In this document: piece after piece, positions 23,587-31,797 of the stretch | Position numbering within the stretch: the stretch's first letter is position 1 | Layout: every line of letters starts with the position of its first letter | Origin: Hallerella sp964587155 | GTDB lineage: Bacteria; Fibrobacterota; Fibrobacteria; Fibrobacterales; Fibrobacteraceae | Length of the DNA stretch: 64,000 nt | Reading direction: 5' to 3' | Assembly (NCBI GenBank): GCA_964587155.1 | Contig: CAZPKF010000008.1 | Coordinates: 33,014 to 97,013 of the forward strand | The notes under the pieces: model-generated | Told to the model about the DNA's origin: nothing | What the model saw: the letters and a program-made list of their open reading frames with translations, nothing else | Database searches by the model: none | Position numbers and translations under genes: made by a program

Positions 23587-25941
23587 TCACCAGGGAAGTC
23601 TTTCGTTGCGGGCCGTGTGGAGGCGGTAGCCGCTTTCGTCGAAAATCGCTTCAACGCTGCCGCGTTCCGAGGTGTTCAGCAGGGGAATCTTCAAGCTATC
23701 CAGTCGCTTCACCACTTGGGCGTGCGGATGCCTGAAACGGTTTCTTCTTCCATTTGAGGCTATTGCCACGTCGGGTTTGACGGCCTCTAAAAATTCCCGC
23801 GAACTGGATGTTTTGGATCCGTGATGCCCCAATTTCAACACGTTTGATTGGATGGGAATATCCGTTCTGAGAATTTCCCGTTCGCCCTCTTTGGTCAAAT
23901 CTCCCGTGAGAAGCAAGGATCCGCCAATCCCGGAAATCCGCAGGGTGATGCTGTTGGAATTCGTTTCGCCGCATTCGGTTGGATTGGGATGAATGACGCG
24001 CATTTCCCATGTGTTCTTTTTTTGATAATGTTGAAAAGTCGTTTCCGAAAAAACTTGGCCGCGTTCCAAATCTTGGATAGGAATACCGCGCTTGGCGGCT
24101 GTCGATAAGGCGGCGTTCCATTCGGGCTTTTCTGTCGTTCTTGCGCAGCCTTGTATCCAGAGCGTTTCAACCGGAAATTCGTTGAGCAAAACGGCTAGTC
24201 CGCTGTAGTGGTCCAAATCCGGATGCGTGACGATGATGCCTTTCAATTTCCAGATTCCGGATTCTTGTAAAAAGGGAATGATTTTGTCGGTGGCGACGTT
24301 CCGCTTGCCCGAATTGACTCCTGCATCGACAAGGTATGCGTTTCCCCGGGGGCTTTGCACAAAAATGCAATCACCTTGGCCGATGTCCAAAACGACAACT
24401 TTCCAAGAAGGATTTATTTTGATGGCGACGGCGTTCCACAGAAAGTAAGTGGAGAACGAAAGAAGTGCGCAAAGCGTCATCCACCGTGCGCATTTATTCT
24501 TTCGGAATGCGCCCAAGGAAAGGAGGAGCGCTCCGCCTAAAATTAATATCCACGGCGGAAACGGTCCCACGGTTACAGAAGCGAGAGTCCAAGAAGAAAT
24601 TTTCTCCACGAGAAGTGCGGAGATGCGAAAGAGAAATCCTGCCGCAGAACAAAAAATTCCGGCAACAGGCGAAATGGGAAAGAGCAGTGCGAAAATTCCA
24701 GCCTGCATTCCTAAGCTCACCAGCGGTACCACGCAGATGTTTCCAAAAATGGAAATGGGAGAAAGCGAATGGAATGACCAAATGAGAAAAGGCGCTGTAG
24801 CAGCCGAAGCGACAAGCGTAATCCAGATGGAGTTCAAAACATTGCTTTCAAAAAATTTCCAAAGGGGATTTTTTTGCAAACTCGGATTTTTCGGGGTGAA
24901 TGGGGAACGTTTTCCGTAGGCGATGATTCCCGCTGTCGCTGCCGCCGAAAGTTGGAAACCCACGTTCCAGATGATAGACGGATTTGCGAAGGTTAAAAAG
25001 AGAATAGCGACACCTAGCGAATTCAGACTGTCCGCTTTGCGTTCGAGGAGGGAGCCTGCTTGGACAACGGAAAACATGAAAACGGCCCGGTAAACGGCAG
25101 GAGAACCGCCGGCAATGGGCGCATACAGGAGCATCAAAAGAATGGCGATTGTCTTTGCTGCCCGGTGAGGGAGCCGCAACGCTTTGAGAAGCAGCAGAAC
25201 CATTCCGGAAAGCAATACGATGTGAAAACCGCTGATGGCTAAAACGTGAACGATTCCTGCGCGCCGAAATCCGCTTTGAAGTGAATCGGGGATGCTTGAA
25301 CGGTCCCCGGCTAAAAGCCCGGCCAAGAGTCCTGTTTCCGCTTTGGGGAGAAATTGCGCAAAGTAATTCTTCAACGATTTCCGCAACCGGGAAAATGTTT
25401 TTTCGGGAATCCAGCGGCTTTGCAAAACCGAAAAATCTTCAAGATTTCCGTAGCCGGCAAGTCCTTGGCTTTTTAACCATTTCGGCGTGTCGAAACTGCC
25501 GGGAACCGTGGGAAATTCAACCCGGAACCATTTTGCCCTGTAACCGATGGAATCTCCGGGGGCGGGGTAGGGAGGTGTCTTTTTGGAAAGGCGGACTTTT
25601 TTCCCATCGCCGGAAAGAATGACGGCGACACCTTCGGCGCGTTCCAAAACCGATTCGACAAAACCGGAACCTTCTTTGGGCAATTCCCGGAAATGCTCGG
25701 ATTTTTTGGCTTCCAAATTTTGAAACACAATAAGTTCGATTCCTAGGAATAGCAAAGCCGCCAAGGCGATTCGACGGGAAAACGGCGCAATTCGCATCAA
25801 ATACAGCAAAAGCGTAGGAACGAAGACGGCACCATACAGGGGAAATTCTGCCGAAGCCAGAAAGAGAACGGCGCAGAAAAACGCGGAAAGTGCGGGTCTT
25901 TCGGAAAGGGGGGCAAAAAAGTTTTTCAATTCCTCGGACAT
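23587..25941 (-). CDS. comEC: ComEC/Rec2-family DNA-uptake channel protein
   Basis: 784 residues in the complete three-domain arrangement: an N-terminal OB-fold-containing domain (about 90-190), the ComEC/Rec2 competence TM domain (about 215-500, with LAISGFHIVLLSG) and a C-terminal metallo-beta-lactamase-like domain (VLDIGQGDCIFV, TGDLTKEGE, LGHHGSKTSSS). It moves single-stranded DNA across the inner membrane in natural transformation, and the C-terminal domain may degrade one strand. Together with the ComEA-like gene it supports possible natural competence. Confidence 0.9.
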   Translation of the reverse strand: MSEELKNFFAPLSERPALSAFFCAVLFLASAEFPLYGAVFVPTLLLYLMRIAPFSRRIALAALLFLGIELIVFQNLEAKKSEHFRELPKEGSGFVESVLERAEGVAVILSGDGKKVRLSKKTPPYPAPGDSIGYRAKWFRVEFPTVPGSFDTPKWLKSQGLAGYGNLEDFSVLQSRWIPEKTFSRLRKSLKNYFAQFLPKAETGLLAGLLAGDRSSIPDSLQSGFRRAGIVHVLAISGFHIVLLSGMVLLLLKALRLPHRAAKTIAILLMLLYAPIAGGSPAVYRAVFMFSVVQAGSLLERKADSLNSLGVAILFLTFANPSIIWNVGFQLSAAATAGIIAYGKRSPFTPKNPSLQKNPLWKFFESNVLNSIWITLVASAATAPFLIWSFHSLSPISIFGNICVVPLVSLGMQAGIFALLFPISPVAGIFCSAAGFLFRISALLVEKISSWTLASVTVGPFPPWILILGGALLLSLGAFRKNKCARWMTLCALLSFSTYFLWNAVAIKINPSWKVVVLDIGQGDCIFVQSPRGNAYLVDAGVNSGKRNVATDKIIPFLQESGIWKLKGIIVTHPDLDHYSGLAVLLNEFPVETLWIQGCARTTEKPEWNAALSTAAKRGIPIQDLERGQVFSETTFQHYQKKNTWEMRVIHPNPTECGETNSNSITLRISGIGGSLLLTGDLTKEGEREILRTDIPIQSNVLKLGHHGSKTSSSREFLEAVKPDVAIASNGRRNRFRHPHAQVVKRLDSLKIPLLNTSERGSVEAIFDESGYRLHTARNERLPW

Positions 25942-25998
25942 TTCTCTTTCTCCGTTTGTTTTTGACTATTTTGAAAGCATCACTTGAATAACGCTCCA

Positions 25999-27459
25999 AT
26001 GATGAAAAAGAAGAACTTCCTGATTGTTTTTTTGTCCGCACTCCTCTTTGTGGGTTGTGGGTTGTTCGAACAGGAATCTTCGGAGAATGAAAAATATTTT
26101 CCGCCTTTGGATCTTCCATTTTCCCTGTATGCGAATGATCTGGCGAAAAACGATTCTGTCGCAGCGACCCTTGCCACGGGAACGCTCTTGATGGTTCATC
26201 CGGGAGCTTCTTATGAGTTGTCCTTTGACGCGGATTCTTTCAAGCGTCCGCCGATGCTGGAACTTTACCGGTTGACTGTTTTGGAAGACGCGTTTGCAGT
26301 GGGGAACCGGACGCGGAAACTTTCGCCATTGGATTCCGCTGGGCGCTGGATTTACCGCTTTGTCTGTAGCGAAGAAGAGCGGGCTTATTGGGCGGCGACG
26401 CTTTCGGATGGAAAGTCTTATTACACGGGAAAAATTAGCAACCTCTCGTTGGAAGGAGTGGGGGCGTATGATCTCCGGTTCAATTTGAATTTGATCGTCG
26501 TCGGAGAATACGGCGGTACTTCGGACAGCGTTTCCGTAGAAATGCTGTCGCGGCGGATGTTGGACGCTTTTCGGGCTGCTTATGCAAAAGGCGGCGTCTT
26601 TATCGATACCATTTTTGTTCACCGCGCTTCGGAACGGACGGATCTCCGGACGCGTTATCCCGACAACAGGCCTTGGCTTGCTGGGAAATCCAGTCCGGAT
26701 TATTTTCTCACAGAACTGGGCGGTTGGCCGGAATCTCTTGGGGAAGAGGGCGTTTATGACGCTTTGGATTTGGTACTTGTGCATCGGATAGAATTGTCCG
26801 GCGTTTTGGGATATTCCGTTTTGTTTGGCGGAAGCCTTGGCGGTGGAATAGGAAGCACCGTTGTCATTGGAACGCATTATTATCAGGGAGGTTTTGAAGA
26901 ATATTCCCAGACGGCGGCAGAAATTGTTGAAACGGCGGTCCATGAAAGCGGGCACTTTTTCGGATTGCGGCATACGACTTCGACTCTTTCGGACATCAAA
27001 GCTTCTGGGGACGCATCCAATGTGGAAGACGGTATCGACGATACGCCTTTTTGTGAGCGGATTATCGCCGCCAAAAGCTTGGCCGTTGCCGAAAACCTGC
27101 CGATTCGCCCGCTTCTCGTTTTGCCGCGGATGCGATGGCACTTTTTCGGATTGCGGCATACGACTTCGACTCTTTCGGACATCAAAGCTTCTGGGGACGC
27201 ATCCAATGTGGAAGACGGTATCGACGATACGCCTTTTTGTGAGCGGATTATCGCCGCCAAAAGCTTGGCCGTTGCCGAAAACCTGCCGATTCGCCCGCTT
27301 CTCGTTTTGCCGCGGATGCGATGGGCAGCGTCGGAGCCTTTCGCTTGTCCCGATGCCCTGAATCCGATGTTTCCGACCGTTTCGGATGGCGAACTGGAAC
27401 CGTTTTCCGAAGGGCAACTTTCTCTGTTCCGCAAAAACTTATCCCTTTATCCGCACTGA
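25999..27459 (+). CDS. M43-type (pappalysin-like) metalloprotease lipoprotein with duplicated active-site segment
   Basis: 486 residues from ATG 25999 (a second ATG follows directly). Lipobox LLFVGC at about residues 14-19. The extended zinc motif HESGHFFGLRH is at 315-325, the EDGIDDTP element typical of M43 follows, a Met-turn-like NPM lies at about 455-457 and FSEGQ at about 469-473. An exact in-frame 186-bp tandem duplication repeats residues from the GHFF segment through the DDTP element; the second copy has HFFGLRH (381-387) but lacks the catalytic HESG. Activity may therefore be altered or the duplication may be an assembly fault. Confidence 0.8.
   Translation: MMKKKNFLIVFLSALLFVGCGLFEQESSENEKYFPPLDLPFSLYANDLAKNDSVAATLATGTLLMVHPGASYELSFDADSFKRPPMLELYRLTVLEDAFAVGNRTRKLSPLDSAGRWIYRFVCSEEERAYWAATLSDGKSYYTGKISNLSLEGVGAYDLRFNLNLIVVGEYGGTSDSVSVEMLSRRMLDAFRAAYAKGGVFIDTIFVHRASERTDLRTRYPDNRPWLAGKSSPDYFLTELGGWPESLGEEGVYDALDLVLVHRIELSGVLGYSVLFGGSLGGGIGSTVVIGTHYYQGGFEEYSQTAAEIVETAVHESGHFFGLRHTTSTLSDIKASGDASNVEDGIDDTPFCERIIAAKSLAVAENLPIRPLLVLPRMRWHFFGLRHTTSTLSDIKASGDASNVEDGIDDTPFCERIIAAKSLAVAENLPIRPLLVLPRMRWAASEPFACPDALNPMFPTVSDGELEPFSEGQLSLFRKNLSLYPH
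26951..27324 (+). repeat. Perfect in-frame 186-bp tandem duplication
   Basis: Bases 26951-27138 recur at 27137-27324 (offset 186, exactly 62 codons), with a two-base GG microhomology at the joint. No difference was seen between copies. It is the second perfect tandem duplication in the window after the 598-bp one. Confidence 0.9.
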
Positions 27460-27462
27460 TCT

Positions 27463-27987
27463 ATGGCGAATCCCCATCAATTTTCTGAACAAGCTGCCCT
27501 CCTAGCCTTTATCCTTTTGCCAAACTCCGAATGGCCCGCGGAACTTTTGGAGGCCTTGGAACAAACCTGGGGGGCTATCCGCCATTTGGGGAAGCTTTAC
27601 GCCTTTGACAAAACGGATTATTACGCTCCGGAAATGGGTGGGGGGCTGTATCGCGGCGTTCTTTCGTTTGAAAAAACAGTCGCACCCGAAGAGATCGGGC
27701 GCGAAAAAGAATTGTCCAACGCGTTTGAACAGAAGTTCGCCGTTTCTGGCGGGCGGAAAATCAACGTGGATATTGGTTACATGGATTTGGACAAAGTCGT
27801 CTTGCCCTCTTACAAGCGCGGTCCGTTCAAATTGTATGCGGGCGCGGGACTTTGGCTCGATATGATTTTACATTATGCGAAAGGGCGTTTTGTTCCCACG
27901 GAGTGGGCCTTTGACGATTTCCGCCGAAATCCTTATGCGCACGACCTTTTGCTCATCCGAGAAAAGTTCAAAAAAGCGAAGCGTTGA
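27463..27987 (+). CDS. DUF4416-family protein
   Basis: 174 residues. The layout is typical of DUF4416: a first half with FDKTDYYAPEMGGGLYRGVLSFE, then GRKINVDIGYMDLDKVVLPSYKRGPFKLYAGAGLWLDMILHYAKGRFVPTEWAFDDFR. The function of the family is not established. It starts 3 nt after the metalloprotease stop, so it may be translationally coupled. Confidence 0.8.
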   Translation: MANPHQFSEQAALLAFILLPNSEWPAELLEALEQTWGAIRHLGKLYAFDKTDYYAPEMGGGLYRGVLSFEKTVAPEEIGREKELSNAFEQKFAVSGGRKINVDIGYMDLDKVVLPSYKRGPFKLYAGAGLWLDMILHYAKGRFVPTEWAFDDFRRNPYAHDLLLIREKFKKAKR

Positions 27988-27991
27988 ACGG

Positions 27992-28387
27992 CTACTTGAT
28001 TTCCACTTCGACTTTGGGTTCGGCGGGAATGGGAGCTTGTTTTGCGGAAAGGGCTTTATATGTCGTTGAATCGATTCGCTTGTAACTCGATATGATGTTT
28101 GCAAATTCGTAATAAGCGGAATCCCCCCGGACGCGCATGGCGATGGGCATTTGTTCGGAATTCATTCCCTTGAGGACGCTGTCCCCTTCGAGGCTCGCAT
28201 GTAAATCGCCAAAAACGTTGCGGATGGTGTAGTCATTGGAGTCGGGGGCTGTTTTGAAAACTTCGAAAACATCTTGGTCGGAGCCTTGCCAATAACCAGT
28301 GAAAATGGGCTTTTCGCTGGTTTGCTGGGAACATGCGGACAAGAGAAAGAGGGCGGAGAATGCGCCAATAGAGAAAAGTTTGTTCAT
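27992..28387 (-). CDS. Small lipoprotein
   Basis: 131 residues: lipobox FLLSAC (about residues 14-19), then SQQTSEKPIFTGYWQG and a beta-rich body. The W/G pattern early in the mature part (GYWQGSDQDVFEVFKT) recalls small lipocalin-like or YceI-type lipoproteins but is not diagnostic. The start is supported by CGGAG 12 nt upstream and a TATCTTTA element (28406-28413). It converges with DUF4416 with only 4 nt between stops. Confidence 0.65.
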   Translation of the reverse strand: MNKLFSIGAFSALFLLSACSQQTSEKPIFTGYWQGSDQDVFEVFKTAPDSNDYTIRNVFGDLHASLEGDSVLKGMNSEQMPIAMRVRGDSAYYEFANIISSYKRIDSTTYKALSAKQAPIPAEPKVEVEIK

Positions 28388-28448
28388 AAAGACTCCGTGT
28401 TTTTTTAAAGATAATAAAATCCGAGTTCAAAAGTTATTTTTGCAGGGT

Positions 28449-28862
28449 ATGCGCGCATTTCTTGTCTTTGGTCTTGGATTTTTTTCTTTCGCAGTGGCGA
28501 AGTGGGCTGCAGACGATGTGCACCGTCTATTGCTTCGGCGGACAGAACAGAAGCCCGGCGTTTACATGGAAAAACTCGAAAGCGCCTTGGATACGGCGGG
28601 GATTATCATTGTCGCGGAATACCATAAAGTGATGGGGGATTCTTACGTGCCGACGATTACCAGTGCAAATGATTTTGCGTGGCATATGCGGTTTTCCAAG
28701 CATTATTACAATCGGGCGCTGGATTTTCGCCTTGTGGATGTCCCCCCGTCGAAAAGGGCAAAACTGGTTTCGGCGATTCAAAAAGCGCTGGGGGACAGGT
28801 TTTTAGTCCTTTGGGAAAGGAATGGAAAATTCAGCGAACATTTGCACGTGGAATTGCGCTGA
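28449..28862 (+). CDS. Secreted M15-like (DD-peptidase fold) protein
   Basis: 137 residues from ATG 28449; N-terminal hydrophobic signal (MRAFLVFGLGFFSFAVA). The motifs SKHYYNRALDFRL (H-x6-D) and EHLHVELR (H-x-H) match the zinc ligands of the hedgehog/DD-carboxypeptidase (M15/peptidoglycan L,D-like) fold. The core is very short, like phage endolysin-type M15 domains, and GxAxD has Asn in the Gly position. It could trim cell-wall peptides in the periplasm. TATTTTTG (28435-28442) lies 6 nt upstream. Confidence 0.6.
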   Translation: MRAFLVFGLGFFSFAVAKWAADDVHRLLLRRTEQKPGVYMEKLESALDTAGIIIVAEYHKVMGDSYVPTITSANDFAWHMRFSKHYYNRALDFRLVDVPPSKRAKLVSAIQKALGDRFLVLWERNGKFSEHLHVELR

Positions 28863-28865
28863 ATC

Positions 28866-30086
28866 TTACGGAGAAACGTCCGCACAACAGCGGAATCCGA
28901 CAAAGTTGTACTGGTTTTGCGGATAAAAACTGTATTTGGTGTCGGTGCACTTGCTTTCGTTTTGCGTGTCCCAGCTGCCTCCGGCGACCAAGTAGCGGTT
29001 GGGCATTTCTTTTGCCGGTGTGTCTGTCCATTCCCAGAGATTGCCGTTCATATCGTACATTCCATACCAGCTGCGGCATTGCTCTTTGCGTCCGGCGCGC
29101 TTAGCCGATTTGGAATTGGTGTTGCACTTTGACGGCTTGTAATTTTTGCCATAAGCGTAACGGAATCCGTCTTTCCCTTTGCAGGCGGCGCTCCATTCGT
29201 CGAATTTGCACAGGCGTTTCCCTGCCTGTTTGCAAAGTTCTACGGCTTGTTCGTGAGAAACCATGTCCTTGACGATGGCATCCGGCTGGTTGGGATATTC
29301 ATATGCGTCGACGCAAACCGTTTTTTGACCTACGGGAACGGGATAAGCGTTTTTGCCGCAGACATTGTCGCTTGCCATATCGTAATGGACGCTTTGCCAA
29401 GATGTTCGGTTACCTGCAGAATCTTCGGCAAAGTAAAAAACATCGCCGGTTTTGTTGTATTCGACAGGAGCTGTCAATTCTTGTGGATGAAGCGTGTCGC
29501 CTATAGAATAGAAAGTTTTGCACTTGATTTCATCGCATTTGACTTTGAGTCGGATGGGGTCGTAATAACGGCCTGCTGGTGGGACTATCGAGGCTTCGGG
29601 GGGGATGGAATCCCGATTCGCATAGGCGATGCTGTCCGCTTTGCGGAGGCTGTCTTGTTTGGCTAGACTGTCTTTCAAGGCTTTCGCTGCTTGCTCTAGG
29701 CTGTCTTTTTGTGCTTTCCGGATTTTCGCTAAGCTGTCGCGGATGGCTTTTTCGCGTTTTTTCAGGCTGTCGTTTTTCGGCGTTTCTGGGGCGGGCGCTG
29801 GCAATTTGGAAAGGCTGTCTTCGCGGGCTAAACTGTCTTGTATTTGGGCAAGGCTATCCCCGACTTTTTTCAGGCTGTCGTTGATCCGCTCCCTTTCCCT
29901 TGCGACGGAAAGGCTGTCTATCTGCATTTCACGCGAGTTCAACGTTTCGCTCGCAAGGTTCGAAAGTTCACATTGAATGATGAACAGGAGCGTAAGGAGG
30001 ATTATCATGGCGACAAGGACTGTCACGCGCTTGCGCTTTTTTCTCGCACTGAATTCATTCTTTGATGTGTTGTTTTGGTTTGCCAT
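28866..30086 (-). CDS. Formylglycine-generating-enzyme (SUMF1)-fold protein with coiled coil
   Basis: 406 residues: an N-terminal TM helix (about 20-42), then a ~110-residue coiled coil built on many 'DSL' repeats (SLKKREKAIRDSLAKIR, DSLEQAAKALKDSLAK), a short beta domain (VPPAGRYYDPIRLKVKC) and a C-terminal sulfatase-modifying-factor fold (VCVDAYEYPN, GKRLCKFDEWSAACKG, MYDMNGNLWEWTD, GGSWDT, GFRCCADV). Most bacterial members of this fold are not true FGEs but surface or regulatory proteins. It is probably tethered to the inner membrane with the domain in the periplasm. Confidence 0.85.
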   Translation of the reverse strand: MANQNNTSKNEFSARKKRKRVTVLVAMIILLTLLFIIQCELSNLASETLNSREMQIDSLSVARERERINDSLKKVGDSLAQIQDSLAREDSLSKLPAPAPETPKNDSLKKREKAIRDSLAKIRKAQKDSLEQAAKALKDSLAKQDSLRKADSIAYANRDSIPPEASIVPPAGRYYDPIRLKVKCDEIKCKTFYSIGDTLHPQELTAPVEYNKTGDVFYFAEDSAGNRTSWQSVHYDMASDNVCGKNAYPVPVGQKTVCVDAYEYPNQPDAIVKDMVSHEQAVELCKQAGKRLCKFDEWSAACKGKDGFRYAYGKNYKPSKCNTNSKSAKRAGRKEQCRSWYGMYDMNGNLWEWTDTPAKEMPNRYLVAGGSWDTQNESKCTDTKYSFYPQNQYNFVGFRCCADVSP

Positions 30087-30110
30087 GGAGTTCTCGTTAA
30101 AATAGGGATA

Positions 30111-30920
30111 TCATTTTTTATTGCTGTCGTTTTCAAAAAGATCGCGCCAATGCCGTTTGATTTCTTCTTCGACTTCTTTGACGCTGAGCTTGCGCCGGAG
30201 TGTTGTCCGGTAGGCGATGGAAATGTAGCCCGTTTCTTCGGAAACGACGATGACCATGGCGTCGCATTCGGCGGCGAGGGCTTTGGCGGCGCGGTGGCGC
30301 ATACCGTAAGCGGAATCTTGTTCCGAGGTGATGGCCGGCAAAGGAAGAATACACCCGGCGGCAACGATGCTATGGCTGTTGAGAATGACCGCACCGTCGT
30401 GCAAGGCGGAATTCGGAAAGAATAACGCGCGCAAAAGGCGGGAACTGATGCGGGCATTCAAGAGTTCGCCGGTGTCTGCATAATTGCGGAGTCCCACTCG
30501 CTTTTCAAGAACGATTAACGCTCCGAATTGATTCTTCGCCAAATCCTGAACCGCCGTGCCGATTTCTTCGGCGACTTTGTCGAGTCCGCTTTCGTGAAAA
30601 AAGAGGGTCTTCAGATTCATCCGGGCGACAGATTGTCCGATGCGGGTCAAGGCTCCGCGGATTTCCGGCTGAAAAAGAATGACAAGCGCGATGATTCCCA
30701 ACGTTGCCAAATTGCTGAGCAGCCAAACGATTGTGTGCAATTCCCACCACTGCGCAAGGAACCAGATGATGAGAAGTAGTCCGCCGCCGATAAACATTTG
30801 CACGGCCCGTGTTCCACGGAAAAGCAAGAACACGTAATAGGCGACAATCGACACCAAGAAAATGTCGAGCAGATCGGCAAAGCGAACATCAATGACACCG
30901 AATAACTTAAACAGGTTCAT
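30111..30920 (-). CDS. cdaA: Diadenylate cyclase (CdaA type)
   Basis: 269 residues: three N-terminal TM helices (about 15-85), then the DAC domain with HDGAVI and GMRHRAA, the DGA and RHR motifs that bind ATP. It makes c-di-AMP, which controls potassium and osmotic balance. In Firmicutes cdaA stands with cdaR and glmM; here it ends an operon with hisI, tilS, ftsH and folP. It overlaps folP by 14 nt. Confidence 0.93.
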   Translation of the reverse strand: MNLFKLFGVIDVRFADLLDIFLVSIVAYYVFLLFRGTRAVQMFIGGGLLLIIWFLAQWWELHTIVWLLSNLATLGIIALVILFQPEIRGALTRIGQSVARMNLKTLFFHESGLDKVAEEIGTAVQDLAKNQFGALIVLEKRVGLRNYADTGELLNARISSRLLRALFFPNSALHDGAVILNSHSIVAAGCILPLPAITSEQDSAYGMRHRAAKALAAECDAMVIVVSEETGYISIAYRTTLRRKLSVKEVEEEIKRHWRDLFENDSNKK

Positions 30921-31797
30921 GGCGGAACGCCTGGAGAATTTGCAGTGATTCTACCGTTTCACGGACATCGTGAACGCGGAGAACGGATACTCCGGAAAGT
31001 GCGGTGAAAATGCCCGAAACGACGGTTGGTATCAGCCTGTCGCTTTTTTCAAGCCCCGGAATTTTTCCGATATAAGACTTGCGGGACATTCCGTAAAGAA
31101 CGGGGAATCCGGTGGCGGTAAAGTCTTGAACGTGGGCTATCAAATCCAGATTGTTTTGCAAATCCTTGCCGAATCCGATGCCCGGGTCAAGGCAAATAGT
31201 GGCAGGGTCAACGCCCAAATCCGTCAGTTGTCGAGCGGAGCGGAGCAGGGAATCGCGGACTTCACGGACAACGTCTTTGTACGGAGCGAAGTCCTGCTGC
31301 ATGGTGCCGAAGTTTCCGCGCATGTGGTTGAGGACGCTGGCCGCTTTGGTCTCGGCAATCGTCTTCGCCATGTGCGAATCAAACTGGAGCGCGCTGATAT
31401 CATTGATGATGTGGGCCCCCGCCTTCATGCATTCTTTGGCTACTTCCGCTTTGACCGTGTCGATGGAAATGAAAAAGTCGCGCGAGGAAAGGAGCGGCTG
31501 TAATTTTTTGACAAGGGGAACTACCCGATCGATTTCTTCGGATGCGCTAACGGATTTGGCTCCCGGGCGGGAACTTTCTCCACCGATATCGATGATTTTT
31601 GCGCCTTCGTCAAGGAGCTTTTGAGCATGGACGAAGGCTGCTTCCGGCGTATTGTGCGTTCCACCGTCGAAAAAACTGTCCGGGGTGACGTTGACGATTC
31701 CCATGACGAGGGGAACAGGCTTTGCCGTGAGAAGGTCGTTGCCGACTTTCCACGGATTCGCTTGGGATTTTTGCAAATAGCCGGAAAAGGAGGTCAT
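30907..31797 (-). CDS. folP: Dihydropteroate synthase
   Basis: 296 residues, with the pterin-binding motif VNVTPDSFFDGG (about 38-49) and DIGGESSRPGA (about 72-82), the two DHPS signatures. It joins pABA with a dihydropterin in folate synthesis. The ATGA overlap with the ftsH end is a common ftsH-folP arrangement. Confidence 0.95.
   Translation of the reverse strand: MTSFSGYLQKSQANPWKVGNDLLTAKPVPLVMGIVNVTPDSFFDGGTHNTPEAAFVHAQKLLDEGAKIIDIGGESSRPGAKSVSASEEIDRVVPLVKKLQPLLSSRDFFISIDTVKAEVAKECMKAGAHIINDISALQFDSHMAKTIAETKAASVLNHMRGNFGTMQQDFAPYKDVVREVRDSLLRSARQLTDLGVDPATICLDPGIGFGKDLQNNLDLIAHVQDFTATGFPVLYGMSRKSYIGKIPGLEKSDRLIPTVVSGIFTALSGVSVLRVHDVRETVESLQILQAFRHEPV

Noticed and set aside
25966..27417. 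483-residue minus-strand open frame
   Set aside because: It is the antisense shadow of the M43-type protease gene; its length comes from codon bias and the 186-bp repeat, and it has no plausible domain or ribosome site.
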